Shown here piece by piece: positions 5,551 to 5,767 of a stretch of DNA of 5,767 bases. The DNA lies in assembly GCA_937864975.1 (NCBI GenBank), contig CALMDI010000735.1, forward strand, positions 1-5,767. The letters run 5' to 3'. The notes below the pieces were generated by a model. That model had not been told where the DNA came from. It worked only from the letters and a program-made list of their open reading frames with translations, and made no database searches. The translations under genes and the position numbers were made by a program. Source of the DNA: an uncultured Chloroflexota bacterium (GTDB taxonomy: Bacteria; Chloroflexota; Anaerolineae; Aggregatilineales; Phototrophicaceae). Position 1 is the stretch's first letter; each line of letters begins with the position of its first letter.

Positions 5551-5766
5551 TTATAACCGCGCTTTACGAAGCTCATCTTGCAGGGCAGGAAGACGCTTAT
5601 GGGCTTCACGGATCGTCGCAATGAGGTCTTGCCACGCCTTTTCGTCATCGATCTGATGGTACAATTCGCGCACGACGACTAAATGTGCTGCTGCCTGCCG
5701 ATAGTTATCACGCTGGCGAAAGTCAATCTGTTTATGGACCTGTTGTATGAAAATGGGTAATGCCCG
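5551..5766 (-). CDS. C-terminal 71 codons of a helical protein, possibly a SWIM zinc-finger family protein; partial
   Basis: On the - strand an open frame enters from the right edge and ends at a TAA (plus-strand TTA at 5551-5553). It reads RALPIFIQQV, then HKQIDFRQRDNYRQAAAHL, VVRELYHQIDDEKAWQDLI, and ends REAHKRLPALQDELRKARL. The segment is amphipathic and all-helical, rich in Arg, Gln and Glu. The ending with LPALQDELRKA and the paired helices resemble the C-terminus of SWIM zinc-finger proteins, but the zinc motif itself (CxC...CxH) would lie outside the window. The protein-like composition and the clean end against the convergent gene at 5505 support a real gene. No start is visible. The family is a weak guess from memory. 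Confidence 0.55.
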   Translation of the reverse strand, partial: RALPIFIQQVHKQIDFRQRDNYRQAAAHLVVVRELYHQIDDEKAWQDLIATIREAHKRLPALQDELRKARL

Positions 5767-5767
5767 C

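Overview
The window is bacterial, with moderately high GC and dense coding, and six of its seven genes read on the + strand. It appears to come from an environmental, probably Chloroflexota-like genome. That placement is an inference, not a proven assignment. It rests on the gene style: separate hisI and hisE, a MalT-like plus BTAD regulator, a long-chain acyl-CoA ligase of the kind seen in Chloroflexota and Firmicutes, and a pRiA4b ORF-3-like protein. No rRNA, tRNA, CRISPR array or insertion sequence was seen.

Positions 2-941 hold the end of a histidine biosynthesis operon in the order hisF (3' part only), hisI, hisE, with stop/start contact and an 8-base overlap. The 5' part of the first reading frame is not HisF. 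Its first ~45-53 codons read as a tRNA-dihydrouridine synthase of alphaproteobacterial style. They join in frame to the last quarter of HisF inside a motif the two TIM-barrel families share (AVSIPVIA). Third-position GC drops sharply across the joint, from about 97% to about 70%. An assembly chimera at the contig edge is the most likely cause.

Positions 942-1433 hold a short spacer with four phased ACAGAG units (8-base period), then a YbgC/4HBT-type hotdog acyl-CoA thioesterase. A near-consensus sigma-70 promoter (1438-1467) then drives a 588-residue long-chain fatty acid-CoA ligase (1515-3281). The thioesterase and ligase catalyse opposite steps on acyl-CoA and sit next to each other.

Positions 3282-3486 are a non-coding regulatory region with a 9-bp inverted repeat and an extended -10 promoter. 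It leads into a two-gene unit. The first gene is a 427-residue regulator with an N-terminal degenerate STAND/MalT-like NTPase, a winged helix and a C-terminal BTAD domain. Six bases further on is a pRiA4b ORF-3-like protein with a very acidic tail. The window ends inside a convergent - strand gene of which only the last 71 codons are visible. It is perhaps the C-terminus of a SWIM zinc-finger protein.
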